In this document: in pieces, positions 40,170-48,700 of the stretch | Layout of the letters: each line of letters begins with the position of its first letter | Position numbering within the stretch: position 1 is the first letter of the stretch | NCBI RefSeq assembly: GCF_030269325.1 | Contig: NZ_BSTD01000005.1 | Span: 949,391 to 1,013,390, forward strand | Direction of reading: 5' to 3' | DNA from: Amycolatopsis sp. NBRC 101858 | GTDB lineage: Bacteria > Actinomycetota > Actinomycetes > Mycobacteriales > Pseudonocardiaceae | Length of the DNA stretch: 64,000 nucleotides | Made by a program: the position numbers and the translations under genes | The notes under the pieces: model-generated | Told to the model about the DNA's origin: nothing | The model's database searches: none | The model's input: only the letters and a program-made list of their open reading frames with translations

Positions 40170-40945
40170 GCCACTGACCGGATCGTGCCACCGTCCACCC
40201 GGATCGTCGCGCCGCTCACGTAAGCCGCCGCCGGGCTCGCCAAATACCCCACCGCCGCTGCGATCTCCTCCGGGCGGCCCAGCCTGCCCACGTCGTTCGG
40301 GACCAGTTCCTCGGCCGCCCCGCGTTCGATCTCCTCCCACGACGTGCCCCACCCCTGCGACGGCGCGATCGACGTCAGCAGCTCGCGCACCGAGTCCACC
40401 AGGATCGCCCCCGGGGACACCACGTTCGACGTCACGCCCGTCCCCGCCAGCTCCCGCGCCAGGGACACCGCCAGGTTGTGCCGCGCCGCCAGCGTCGCCG
40501 TGTAGTGCGGTTGCATCGCCATCGGCTGGATCGCCAGCCCGCCGCCGATCTGGATCACCCGGCCCCAGCCGCGCTCCCGCATGCCCGGGACGCACCGGTG
40601 GATCATCCGGACCGCCGACACGACGTTGGCCTCGTACGTCGACGCCCAGACCGCCGGCGTCGCGTCCGTCCACCCCAGGTGGTCGTACGAGCCGGCGTTG
40701 TTCACCAGGATGTCGACGTCCCCGGCCGCCGACGCCACGGTGTCCGCGCCCGCGTCGGTCGACAAGTCGCCGATCGCCACCCCGGCCGCGCCGATCGACG
40801 ACGCGACCCGCGAAGCACGGGCGGCGTCCCGGCCGTGCACCACCACCGAAGCGCCTTCCGCCGCCAGCAACCGGGCGATCGCGGCACCGAGACCGGCGCT
40901 GGAGCCAGTGACAAGAGCGCGTTTACCAGCGATTTCGAGATCCAT
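40166..40945 (-). CDS. Atypical SDR-family protein lacking the usual catalytic Ser and Lys
   Basis: 259 residues from ATG 40945. The Rossmann motif TGSSAGLGAAIAR and the NNAGS motif are intact, so NAD(P) should still bind, and Asn107 and Tyr148 are present. The catalytic serine position reads Gly135 (VIQIGGGLA) and the YxxxK lysine is Leu152 (HYTATLAARHNL). Ordinary SDR chemistry therefore looks impaired or changed. The gene is divergent from a TetR regulator across a strong palindrome, suggesting induction by a small molecule. Substrate unknown. Confidence 0.8.
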   Translation of the reverse strand: MDLEIAGKRALVTGSSAGLGAAIARLLAAEGASVVVHGRDAARASRVASSIGAAGVAIGDLSTDAGADTVASAAGDVDILVNNAGSYDHLGWTDATPAVWASTYEANVVSAVRMIHRCVPGMRERGWGRVIQIGGGLAIQPMAMQPHYTATLAARHNLAVSLARELAGTGVTSNVVSPGAILVDSVRELLTSIAPSQGWGTSWEEIERGAAEELVPNDVGRLGRPEEIAAAVGYLASPAAAYVSGATIRVDGGTIRSVA

Positions 40946-40963
40946 GAAGCACCTTCCCAAGAG

Positions 40964-41004
40964 GTATACACCTGTAGACTTAGCTCAAGTCTACACTCGT
41001 ATAC
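40964..41004. promoter_or_regulatory. TetR-type operator abutting the regulator start codon
   Basis: Perfect 9-bp arms TGTAGACTT (40973-40981) and AAGTCTACA (40987-40995) flank a 5-bp spacer. They are enclosed by a second pair of GTATAC hexamers at 40964-40969 and 40999-41004. The -10-like TACACT (40992-40997) for the regulator gene lies in the right arm, seven bases before its ATG. Binding would block both divergent promoters. Confidence 0.75.
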
Positions 41005-41559
41005 ATGAGACCCCGCAACGCCGCCGCGACCCGGGAAGCGATCCTGAACTCGGCGCTCGAAGCCTTCACCCGGGCCGGGTACGACGCCGTCGGCGTGCGC
41101 GAGATCGCCGAGGCCGCCGGGGTCACCGCGATGCTCGTCAACCGCTACTTCGGCTCGAAGGAAGGCCTCTTCGCCGAGGTCGTCGAGGCGGCGATGGCCG
41201 AGCGGACGGTGCTCACCGACGACCCCGCGACGCTCGCCGCGGACATCGCGGCCGCGCTCGTGCGCCGCACCGCCCCCGGCGCCGGGCAGCTCGACCCGTT
41301 CCTCCTGATGCTGCGGTCGGCCCCCAACCCGCGGGCCGCCGAGATCCTGCGCGCGGGCATCGAACGGCACGTCGAGAAGCACCTGACCGACGTTCTCCCG
41401 GTGAAGACCAACACCGAGGGTCCGGCGCTGGTGCTCGCGGTGATCGCCGGGTTCTGGGTGATGCGCACGCTCATCGGCAGCACCGAACTGAACCGCGCCG
41501 ACGAAGCTGTCCTCGCGAGGAAGCTCGAGAAGGTGTTCGCGGTGCTACTGGCGGAATGA
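41005..41559 (+). CDS. TetR-family transcriptional regulator
   Basis: 184 residues. The HTH reads TREAILNSALEAFTRAGYDAVGVREIAEAAGVTAMLVNRYFGSKEGLFAEV, classic TetR with the NRYFGSKEGLF recognition segment. The C-terminal ligand domain is short and helical. The ATG directly follows the operator with no ribosome site, so the mRNA is probably leaderless and autorepressed. The last 15 bases overlap the convergent iminopeptidase gene. Confidence 0.9.
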   Translation: MRPRNAAATREAILNSALEAFTRAGYDAVGVREIAEAAGVTAMLVNRYFGSKEGLFAEVVEAAMAERTVLTDDPATLAADIAAALVRRTAPGAGQLDPFLLMLRSAPNPRAAEILRAGIERHVEKHLTDVLPVKTNTEGPALVLAVIAGFWVMRTLIGSTELNRADEAVLARKLEKVFAVLLAE

Positions 41560-42489
41560 GTCCGTCGCCGCGCGCAGGGCGGCCAGCACGCCCGGGTCCG
41601 TCACGGCGTGCCCGGCGCCTTCGAGCAGCTTCAGCTCCGAACCCGGCCACGCCTGGTGCAGCTCGTACGCCGTCGTCGGCGGGCACACCGTGTCGTACCG
41701 CCCCTGCACGATCACGCCGGGGATGCCGGCGAGCTTGCCCGCGTCGCGGATCAGCTGCCCGTCCTCGAGCCACGCGCCGTGGCGGAAGTAGTGGACGGCG
41801 AGCCGCGCGAACGTCAGCGCGAACGCCGGTTCCGCGTACTGGCGGACGAAGGACTCCTGCGGCTGCACGGAAACCGTCGCGCCCTCCCAGGTGCTCCACG
41901 CGACCGCCGCGCGGTGCCGGACCTCCTCGGCCGGATCTTCGAGCAGCGTGGCGTACGCGGCGAGGGGGTCGTCCCGCAGTGAAGCCGGGATGGGCGCCAG
42001 AAAGGCCTCCCATTCGCGCGGGTACAGGTTCGCGGCCCCGCCCCGGTAGATCCAGTCCAGTTCGCTCCGCCGCACGGTGAAGACGCCGCGCAGGATGATT
42101 TCGCTGACGCGCGAAGGGTGCGTCTGGGCGTAGGCGAGCGCGAGGGTCGCGCCCCACGAACCGCCGAAGAGCTGCCAGCGCTCGATGCCGAGCCGCTCGC
42201 GCAGCTTCTCCATGTCGGAAACCAGGTGCCACAGGGTGTTCGCGCGCAGGTCGTCGGCGCCCGGCGTCGACTGCCCGGAGCCGCGCTGGTCGAACAGGAC
42301 GATCCGGTAGGCCGCGGGGTCGAAGTGCCGCCGCGCCATCGGCGCGATCCCGCTGCCGGGCCCGCCGTGCAGCACCACGACCGGCTTCCCGGCCGGGTTG
42401 CCCGCCTCCTGGCACCGGATCCGGTGGCCGTCGCCGACGTCCAGGAACCCTTCGGCACGCGGGGGAATCGGCGGGTAGAGCTCGTCCAT
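41545..42489 (-). CDS. pip: Proline iminopeptidase
   Basis: 314 residues from ATG 42489. It is an alpha/beta hydrolase with oxyanion motif HGGPGSG (residues 41-47), nucleophile Ser111 in GGSWGATL, the acid in GRYDTVCPP and the catalytic histidine in GAGHAVTD. The FDQRGSGQSTP motif is diagnostic for S33 prolyl aminopeptidases, which remove N-terminal proline from peptides in the cytoplasm. The upstream region contains a short ORF with a very strong ribosome site and then a GC hairpin, an arrangement that looks like attenuation. Confidence 0.9.
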   Translation of the reverse strand: MDELYPPIPPRAEGFLDVGDGHRIRCQEAGNPAGKPVVVLHGGPGSGIAPMARRHFDPAAYRIVLFDQRGSGQSTPGADDLRANTLWHLVSDMEKLRERLGIERWQLFGGSWGATLALAYAQTHPSRVSEIILRGVFTVRRSELDWIYRGGAANLYPREWEAFLAPIPASLRDDPLAAYATLLEDPAEEVRHRAAVAWSTWEGATVSVQPQESFVRQYAEPAFALTFARLAVHYFRHGAWLEDGQLIRDAGKLAGIPGVIVQGRYDTVCPPTTAYELHQAWPGSELKLLEGAGHAVTDPGVLAALRAATDSFRQ

Positions 42490-42568
42490 GGCACTCACTG
42501 TGCCGGAGGGTCCTGGCCGTCGTCCCAACACCCCGCCGCCAGGGGCCGGGACGACGGCCAAGAAAGGT

Positions 42569-42605
42569 GGGAGCCCGCCCCCGCCGCCGGGCTGAGCGGG
42601 CTCCC
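42569..42605 (-). terminator. Intrinsic terminator or attenuator between leader ORF and pip
   Basis: GGGAGCCCGC (42569-42578) and GCGGGCTCCC (42596-42605) are perfect 10-bp arms around a 17-base loop. On the minus strand the hairpin is followed by a weak T-rich run (CCTTTCTT). It sits 10 bases after the leader ORF stop and 79 bases before the pip start. Confidence 0.6.
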
Positions 42606-42615
42606 AGTCCGCGGG

Positions 42616-42693
42616 TCAGCCGGGGCTGACGTCCGGACGAGGAGGGGCGACGCCGTCGGTGTGGTCACAACGGCCGGTGGTCCGCACACGCAT
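42616..42693 (-). CDS. Candidate 25-residue leader peptide upstream of pip
   Basis: The ORF begins MRVRTTGRCDHTDG and ends after 25 codons. Its ATG (42693) is preceded by GAGGAGGAC at ideal spacing, one of the strongest ribosome sites in the window. It is followed directly by a GC hairpin before the pip gene. A promoter-like TTGACT-N18-TAGCGT lies upstream. One cysteine and one histidine occur mid-peptide, with a Pro-rich end (APPRPDVSPG). Leader-peptide function is inferred from size, signals and position. Confidence 0.55.
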   Translation of the reverse strand: MRVRTTGRCDHTDGVAPPRPDVSPG

Positions 42694-42745
42694 ATCCGTC
42701 CTCCTCGTCGAGGTTCGAAGCTTCGTCGTGGCGGCGACGGGCTAA

Positions 42746-42775
42746 ACGCTAAGCCAAGGTCCGAACGTCAGTCAA
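42746..42775 (-). promoter_or_regulatory. SigA-type promoter for leader ORF/pip
   Basis: On the minus strand, TTGACT (42770-42775) and TAGCGT (42746-42751) are spaced 18 bp, placing the transcription start near 42738, about 45 bases before the leader start codon. Confidence 0.5.
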
Positions 42776-42789
42776 GGACATGATTGAAG

Positions 42790-42803
42790 TTCATGTACGT
42801 GAA
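42790..42803. promoter_or_regulatory. Palindrome in the pip/uppP divergent region
   Basis: TTCATGTACGTGAA is a 14-bp inverted repeat with one mismatched pair, directly upstream of the minus-strand TTGACT and 109 bases before uppP. It may be an operator for either gene; no regulator family is assigned. Confidence 0.4.
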
Positions 42804-42912
42804 CACCCGCTGAGAGGACGCTGAGCGCGGCCGTGCCCCTTGCCGGTGGTTAACGAACGGGCCGGTACGTTCCGGTGTCGAGGTTTCGAAAAGTGGTACG
42901 GAAAGGCTCGGA

Positions 42913-43839
42913 ATGTCCGCGGTGACCTATCTCGAGGCGATTGTCGTCGGCGCCTTGCAGGGGGTGTCGGAATTGTTTCCGGTGTCCAGTCTCGGCCACA
43001 GCATCCTGCTGCCCGCCTGGCTCGGCGGGCAGTGGCAGCAGGACCTGAGCATCGGCAAGGATTCGCCGTACCTCGCGGTGCTCGTCGCGATGCACGTAGC
43101 CACCGCGCTGGCGCTCGTGCTGTTCTTCCGGAAGGACTGGGTGCGGATCATCGGCGGGCTGTGGACGTCGCTGCGCCACCGCGAGGTCCGCACGCCCGAC
43201 CAGCGCCTCGCGTGGCTGCTCGTGCTCGCCACGATCCCGGTCGGGCTGGCCGGCCTGCTGCTCGAAGGCCTGCTGCGCGACTTCCTCGGCAAGCCGGTGC
43301 CGTCGGCGATCTTCCTCGCGCTCAACGGCGGAGTCCTTTACGCCGCCGAGAAGTTCTCCCGCAAGAAGCCCCCGGAAGAAGCGGACACTGTGGACTTCTC
43401 CACCGAGGAGACCCTGGTCATGCGGGCGGTCTCGGTCGACGAGCGGACCGACGTCCGGCTGGCGAAGCTGCGGGTCGGCGAGGCGGTCCTGATCGGTGCC
43501 GCGCAGATCTTCGCGCTGCTGCCGGGCATCAGCCGCTCGGGCATCACGATGGTCGCCGGGCTGCGCCGCGGGCTCGGCCACGAAGACGCCGCCCGCTTCG
43601 CGTTCCTCCTTGCCACGCCGGTGATCCTCGCCGCCGGCGTGCTGAAGATGCCGACGCTGTTCGCCCCGGAGAACCACGCTTCGCTCGGGCCGGCGCTCGT
43701 CGGCAGTGTCGTCGCCGGGGTCGCTTCGTACATTTCTGTCCGGTTCCTCACCGGATACTTCGAAACGCGCACGCTGACCCCGTTCGCCATTTACTGCGTG
43801 GTCGCCGGAATCGGCAGCCTGATTTTCTTCGCGGTGTGA
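42913..43839 (+). CDS. uppP: Undecaprenyl-diphosphate phosphatase
   Basis: 308 residues, polytopic membrane protein of the BacA/UppP family. The two signature motifs are present: QGVSELFPVSSLGHSILLPAWLG and LLPGISRSGITMVAGLRRG. It dephosphorylates undecaprenyl pyrophosphate to recycle the lipid carrier for peptidoglycan and other wall polymers, and overexpression of the family gives bacitracin resistance. The first motif has SELFPVSSLGH where most members have TEFLPVSSTGH, a mild variation. The CtaG-like gene starts one base after its stop. Confidence 0.9.
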   Translation: MSAVTYLEAIVVGALQGVSELFPVSSLGHSILLPAWLGGQWQQDLSIGKDSPYLAVLVAMHVATALALVLFFRKDWVRIIGGLWTSLRHREVRTPDQRLAWLLVLATIPVGLAGLLLEGLLRDFLGKPVPSAIFLALNGGVLYAAEKFSRKKPPEEADTVDFSTEETLVMRAVSVDERTDVRLAKLRVGEAVLIGAAQIFALLPGISRSGITMVAGLRRGLGHEDAARFAFLLATPVILAAGVLKMPTLFAPENHASLGPALVGSVVAGVASYISVRFLTGYFETRTLTPFAIYCVVAGIGSLIFFAV

Positions 43840-43840
43840 C

Positions 43841-44710
43841 GTGCCGCTGACGTTCGACGCCCCGGCGGTCCTCGCCGTGCTCGTCCTCGGCACGCTCTAC
43901 GTGCGTGCCGCCCGCCGCCGTGACTGGCCGCCCGGCCGCACGGTGGCGTTCCTCGCCGGACTAGTGACGATCGTGCTCGTCACCTGCTCGCCGCTGGCCG
44001 TCTACGACACGACGTTCTTCTGGGTCCGCGCGGTCCAGACCACCACGCTGCTCATGGTCACGCCCCTGCTGCTCGCGCTGGGCTCGCCGATCCGGCTGCT
44101 GCTCGACACCGTCGGAGCGCGGTGGCTGCGCCAGCACGGCCGCGGCAAGGTGGCGCGGGCGCTGACGTTCCCGCCGGTCGTCACGCTCGCCCTGGTCGTG
44201 CCGGTGCTGGTGCTCTACCTGACCCCGCTCTACGACCTCACCCTGCGTTCCCCGGTCGCCGACGGCCTGGTCCGGCTCGCGCTGGTGCTCGCGGGGTTCA
44301 CGTACTTCTGGACGCGCCTCGGGCTCGACCCGACGCCGCGGAACGACCCGCACCTGGTCTCGGTGTGGATCGCGTTCACCGAGGTGATCTTCGACGGCGC
44401 GCTCGGCCTGGTGCTGTGGCTCGGCCCGCTGCTGGCGCCGGCGCACTACGCGGCCGCGCACCCCGGCCGGGGGCCGGACCCGCGCACGGACCAGATCATC
44501 GGCGCGGGCGTGCTGTGGATCGGCGGCGACGTCGCCGGCCTGCCGTTCGTGGTGGCGCTGTTCGTCCGCTGGGCCCGTGACGACGAGCGGCGCGCGAAGC
44601 AGATCGACGTCCAGCTGGACGAAGAAGCCGCTTCGGGCGCCGCATCGACATCGGGACTCTGGTGGGAGAACGACCCGGCGCTCGCCGAGCGGTTCAGGGA
44701 GCGGGGTTAG
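43841..44710 (+). CDS. CtaG-like cytochrome c oxidase assembly membrane protein
   Basis: 289 residues from GTG 43841 with about seven membrane helices. The motifs VQTTTLLMVTPLLLALGSPIRLLL, FTYFWTRLGLDPTP and a final helix with LWIGGDVAGLPFVVALFVRW are those of the Caa3_CtaG (DUF1404-like) family, linked to copper delivery and cytochrome oxidase assembly. The C-terminal tail is acidic and cytoplasmic. Coupling to uppP is tight. It converges with panB, overlapping by four bases. Confidence 0.82.
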   Translation: MPLTFDAPAVLAVLVLGTLYVRAARRRDWPPGRTVAFLAGLVTIVLVTCSPLAVYDTTFFWVRAVQTTTLLMVTPLLLALGSPIRLLLDTVGARWLRQHGRGKVARALTFPPVVTLALVVPVLVLYLTPLYDLTLRSPVADGLVRLALVLAGFTYFWTRLGLDPTPRNDPHLVSVWIAFTEVIFDGALGLVLWLGPLLAPAHYAAAHPGRGPDPRTDQIIGAGVLWIGGDVAGLPFVVALFVRWARDDERRAKQIDVQLDEEAASGAASTSGLWWENDPALAERFRERG

Positions 44711-45582
44711 TCGTGGAAAGCGTGTTCCGGTGCCGGGAACTCGCCGCGGCGGACGTCCTCCGCGAACGCCGTCGCCGCGTTCTGCAGCACCGTCGCGACG
44801 TCGGCGTAGCGCTTGACGAACCGCGGTGCCTTCCCGCGCCGCAGCCCGGCCATGTCCTGCCAGACGAGCACCTGCGCGTCGCAGTCCGGGCCGGCGCCGA
44901 TGCCGACCGTCGGGATCTTCAGCTCCGCCGTGACGCGCTTGGCGGCTTCGGCGGGCACCATCTCCATCACCACCGCGAACGCCCCGGCCTCCTGCAGCGC
45001 CAGCGCGTCGGCGAGCAGCACGTCCGCCGCTTCGCCGCGCCCCTGCACCCGGTAGCCGCCGAGGTTGTGCTCACTCTGCGGGGTGAACCCGATGTGGCCC
45101 ATCACCGGCACGCCGGCCGACGTCAGCGCCTCGACGTGCGCGGCGAACCGCCGGCCGCCTTCGAGCTTCACGGCGTGCGCGCGGCCCTCCTTCATGAACC
45201 GCACGGACGTCGCAAGCGCTTGCTCCGGCGAGAGCTGGTAGGAGCCGAACGGCAGGTCGGCGACCACGAGGGCCTTCTTGACCGCGCCGGCGACGGCCCG
45301 CACCAGCGGCAGCAGCTCGTCGACCGTCACCGGCAGCGACGTGTCGTAGCCGAAGACGTTGTTGGCCGCGGAGTCGCCGACGAGCAGCACGGGGATCCCG
45401 GCCTCGTCGAACAGCGCGGCGGTGTACATGTCGTACGCGGTGAGCATGGGCCACGGCTCGCCGCGTTCCTTGAGTTCCCGCAGGTGGTGGACGCGGACCT
45501 TCCGGCCCGGAGCCGGCTTGGGTGCGGATCCGGTGCCGTAGGGGGCCGGTTCTTCGGGCCCGTTCGCGGTGGCAGCAGACAT
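44707..45582 (-). CDS. panB: 3-methyl-2-oxobutanoate hydroxymethyltransferase (ketopantoate hydroxymethyltransferase)
   Basis: 291 residues from ATG 45582. It is a TIM-barrel enzyme that transfers a hydroxymethyl group from methylene-tetrahydrofolate to 2-oxoisovalerate, the first step to pantothenate and CoA. Signature parts include MLTAYDMYTAALFDEAGIPVLLVGDSAANNVFGYD (split), VVADLPFGSYQ, VKLEGG, MGHIGFTPQS and VGIGAGPDCDAQVLVWQDM. It carries an N-terminal extension of about 30 Pro/Ala-rich residues. The neighbourhood with the TAP-like hydrolases and glnA2 is shared with mycobacteria. Confidence 0.93.
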   Translation of the reverse strand: MSAATANGPEEPAPYGTGSAPKPAPGRKVRVHHLRELKERGEPWPMLTAYDMYTAALFDEAGIPVLLVGDSAANNVFGYDTSLPVTVDELLPLVRAVAGAVKKALVVADLPFGSYQLSPEQALATSVRFMKEGRAHAVKLEGGRRFAAHVEALTSAGVPVMGHIGFTPQSEHNLGGYRVQGRGEAADVLLADALALQEAGAFAVVMEMVPAEAAKRVTAELKIPTVGIGAGPDCDAQVLVWQDMAGLRRGKAPRFVKRYADVATVLQNAATAFAEDVRRGEFPAPEHAFHD

Positions 45583-45781
45583 CGTCGTCGACCGTCCTTC
45601 CCTCGAGGCCTCGGTGAGGTCCCCGGGTCGTGGAGCAGAGGTGTCCCAAAGCGTGACACGCTCCCGGACGCCTCCCAACCGCGTGCGACAAGCTTCACAC
45701 CCTCGGGGACCACTCGCCGTCAGCCTTCAGGTTGATGTCCGTGGACAACCAACCCGGGTTCACTTACGTCAAGAAGAGGGC

Positions 45782-48700
45782 ATGACGACCGATCGGCCGC
45801 GAAAGGCGACGAAAGCAACGATGGGAACCCTCGCGAGCACACGCCCGCGCCTCCCCGCCTGGAAGGCGAAAGCGGGCGGCATCGTCGCGACCGTGGTCCA
45901 GCTGGCCGCGGTCTTCTCGGTGCTCCTCCTGTTCACCAACGGCCCGCACGGGCGCCTGCTCAACGGCATCGACATGGCGTTCTCGAGCCTGAGCGTGCCG
46001 ACCAGCGCGAGCCTCGTGATGGTGCTGCTGCTGGTGGTGCTGGGGTCCGCGCTGCGCCGCCGCAAGAAGGCCGCGCTCTACACGCTCGTGCTGTTCCAGG
46101 TCGTCGGGCTGGTCCTGACCCTGGCCCTGCAGGCGACGCTGCTGTGGTCGCCCGAGCTGCTCTCGCTGGGGTCGAAGCAGGTCCGGCACATCCCCGTCCA
46201 GCTGTGGGCCCTCACCGCGGCCGACGTGCTGTCGGTGGCGCTGATCTTCTTCCTGCTCGCGCTGCGCAAGGCGTTCCCCGCCCGGCTCGCGCCGAGCGCC
46301 TGGCGCGACGGCCTGACCATGCTCCTCGGCGGGCTGGCGGCGGTCGTCCTGGTCGGCTGGGGACTGGCGGAAGCGTTCCCCGGCCACCTCGGCGACTCGT
46401 GGGAGCGCTTCGCCTGGGTCGTCAACCACGCCACGGGTGAGAACCTGCAGCTGCGCCGGATCGGCGTCGGCGAGGGGCCGCCCTGGCTGGACGTCTTCAT
46501 CGACCTGAGCGCGACCGCCGTCGCCACCGCCGCGCTGTACATGCTCTTCCGCGGCGTCCGCAGCCGTCGCCTGCGGACGGACGAAGAAGAGCTTCGCGTG
46601 CGCAAGCTGCTCGCCCAGCACGGCGAAGACGACTCCCTCGGCTACTTCGCCACCCGGCGCGACAAGAGCGTCGTCTTCGCGCCGAACGGCCGCGCGGCGG
46701 TGACCTACCGCGTGCTCGGCGGCACCAGCGTCGCCAGCGCCGACCCGGTCGGCGACCCCGAGGCGTGGCCGGACGCCGTCCGCGCGTGGCTCGACGAGAC
46801 GCGCACCTACGGCTGGACGCCGGGCGTGCTCGGGGCGAGCGAGCGCGGCGCGAAGGTGTACACCGACGCCGGCCTGCGTGCCCTGGAAATCGGCGACGAA
46901 GCCGTGCTCGACATCCGCGAGTTCAGCCTCGCCGGGCCCGAGCGGCGCTCGGTGCGCCAGGCCGTGAAGCGCATCGAGCGCGCCGGCTACACCTCGCGCG
47001 TCCGCCGGCACGGCGAGATCCCCGACGACGAAATGTCCGAGCTGCTCGCCCGCGCCCAGGCTTGGCGCGGCGCGGAGACCGAACGCGGGTTCTCGATGGC
47101 GCTGGGCAGGCTCGGCGACCCGAGCGACGGCCGCAGCGTCATGGTCGAGGCCTACGACGCCCGCGGCGACCTGCGCGGCCTGCTGTCGTTCGTCCCGTGG
47201 GGACGGCGCGGGCTTTCGCTGGACCTGATGCGCCGCGACCGCGACGCCGAGAACGGCCTCAACGAGTACATGATCGCCGAGGTCGTCGCGGCCGGGCAGC
47301 ACCTGGGCGCGCAGCGGATCTCGCTCAACTTCGCGATGTTCCGCGCGGTCTTCTCCGAGGGCGAGCGGATCGGCGCCGGTCCGGTGCTGCGGGCGTGGCG
47401 CGGCGTCCTCAGCGTCGCGTCGCGGTTCTTCCAGCTGGAGTCGCTGTACCGGTCCAACGCCAAGTACGGGCCGGACTGGGAGCCGCGGTTCCTCTGCTAC
47501 TCCTCGGCGCGGCGGCTCCCGCGGGTCGGCATCGTCGCGGGCGCGCTCGAAGGGTTCGTCCCGACCGGACGGTCGCGGGCGCTGCGGCTGGAGACGGTCG
47601 GCGACGAGTTCGTCGCGCGCGTCCGGGAGATCGAGGAGTCCGCGGCGGTCCCGGCGGCGAAGCCGGCGCGGCGGCCCGAGCAGGTCCGCGTCCGCATGGC
47701 CAAGCTCGCCAAGCTGCGCGAGGCCGGCATCGACCCGTACCCGGTCGGGTTCCGCCGGGACGACCGCATCGGCGACGTCGTCGGGAAGTTCGGCGACCTG
47801 CGGCCGGACAGCGCCACCGGCCACCGCGTCCGGATCGCCGGGCGCGTGCTGGCGATGCGCACGCTCGGCGGGCTGTGCTTCGCGCGCGTCAAGGACTTCA
47901 GCGGCGAGATCCAGCTGATGCTGGAGGCCGGCGGGCTCGACCTCACGGGCTGGCGGACCGGCGTCGACCTCGGCGACCACGTCGGGGTCAGCGGCCAGGT
48001 CGTGACGTCGAAGCGGGGCGAGCTCTCGGTGCTCGTCGACGAGTGGACGGTCACCGCGAAGTGCCTGCACCCGTTGCCGGACAAGCGGAAGGGCCTGACC
48101 GACCCGGAGACGCGGGTGCGGCAGCGCTACCTCGACCTCGCGGTCAACCCGGACTCGACGAACATGCTGCGCCTGCGGTCCACAGTGGTCCGCGCGGTCC
48201 GCGAGCGGCTGCACCACGCCGACTACCTCGAAGTCGAGACGCCGATGCTGCAGACGGTCCACGGCGGCGCCAACGCCCGCCCGTTCGTCACGCACATCAA
48301 CGCCTACGACATGCGGATGTACCTGCGGATCGCGCCCGAGCTGTACCTGAAGCGGCTGTGCGTCGCCGGCGTCGAGCGCGTCTTCGAGCTGAACCGGAAC
48401 TTCCGCAACGAAGGCGTCGACGCGACGCACAACCCCGAGTTCACGATGCTCGAGGCGTACCAGGCGTACGCGGACTACGACACGATGCGGACCCTGACGC
48501 GCGAGCTGGTCCAGCACGCGGCCGAAGCGGCGTACGGCGCCCAGGTCGTGCGCCGGCCCGGCGCGGACGGCAAGGTCGTCGAGCACGACATCTCCGGCGA
48601 CTGGCCGGTGATCACCGTGCACGACGCCGTTTCGGCGGCCTTCGGGGAGCGGATCGACGCGGGCACGTCCGTCGCCGACCTGCGCCGGCTGTGCCTCGCC

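Noticed and set aside
42495..42689. 64-residue minus-strand ORF overlapping the leader ORF
   Set aside because: It runs through the terminator hairpin, has no ribosome site of its own and a Pro/Ser-rich non-protein-like composition; the 25-codon frame has the strong ribosome site.
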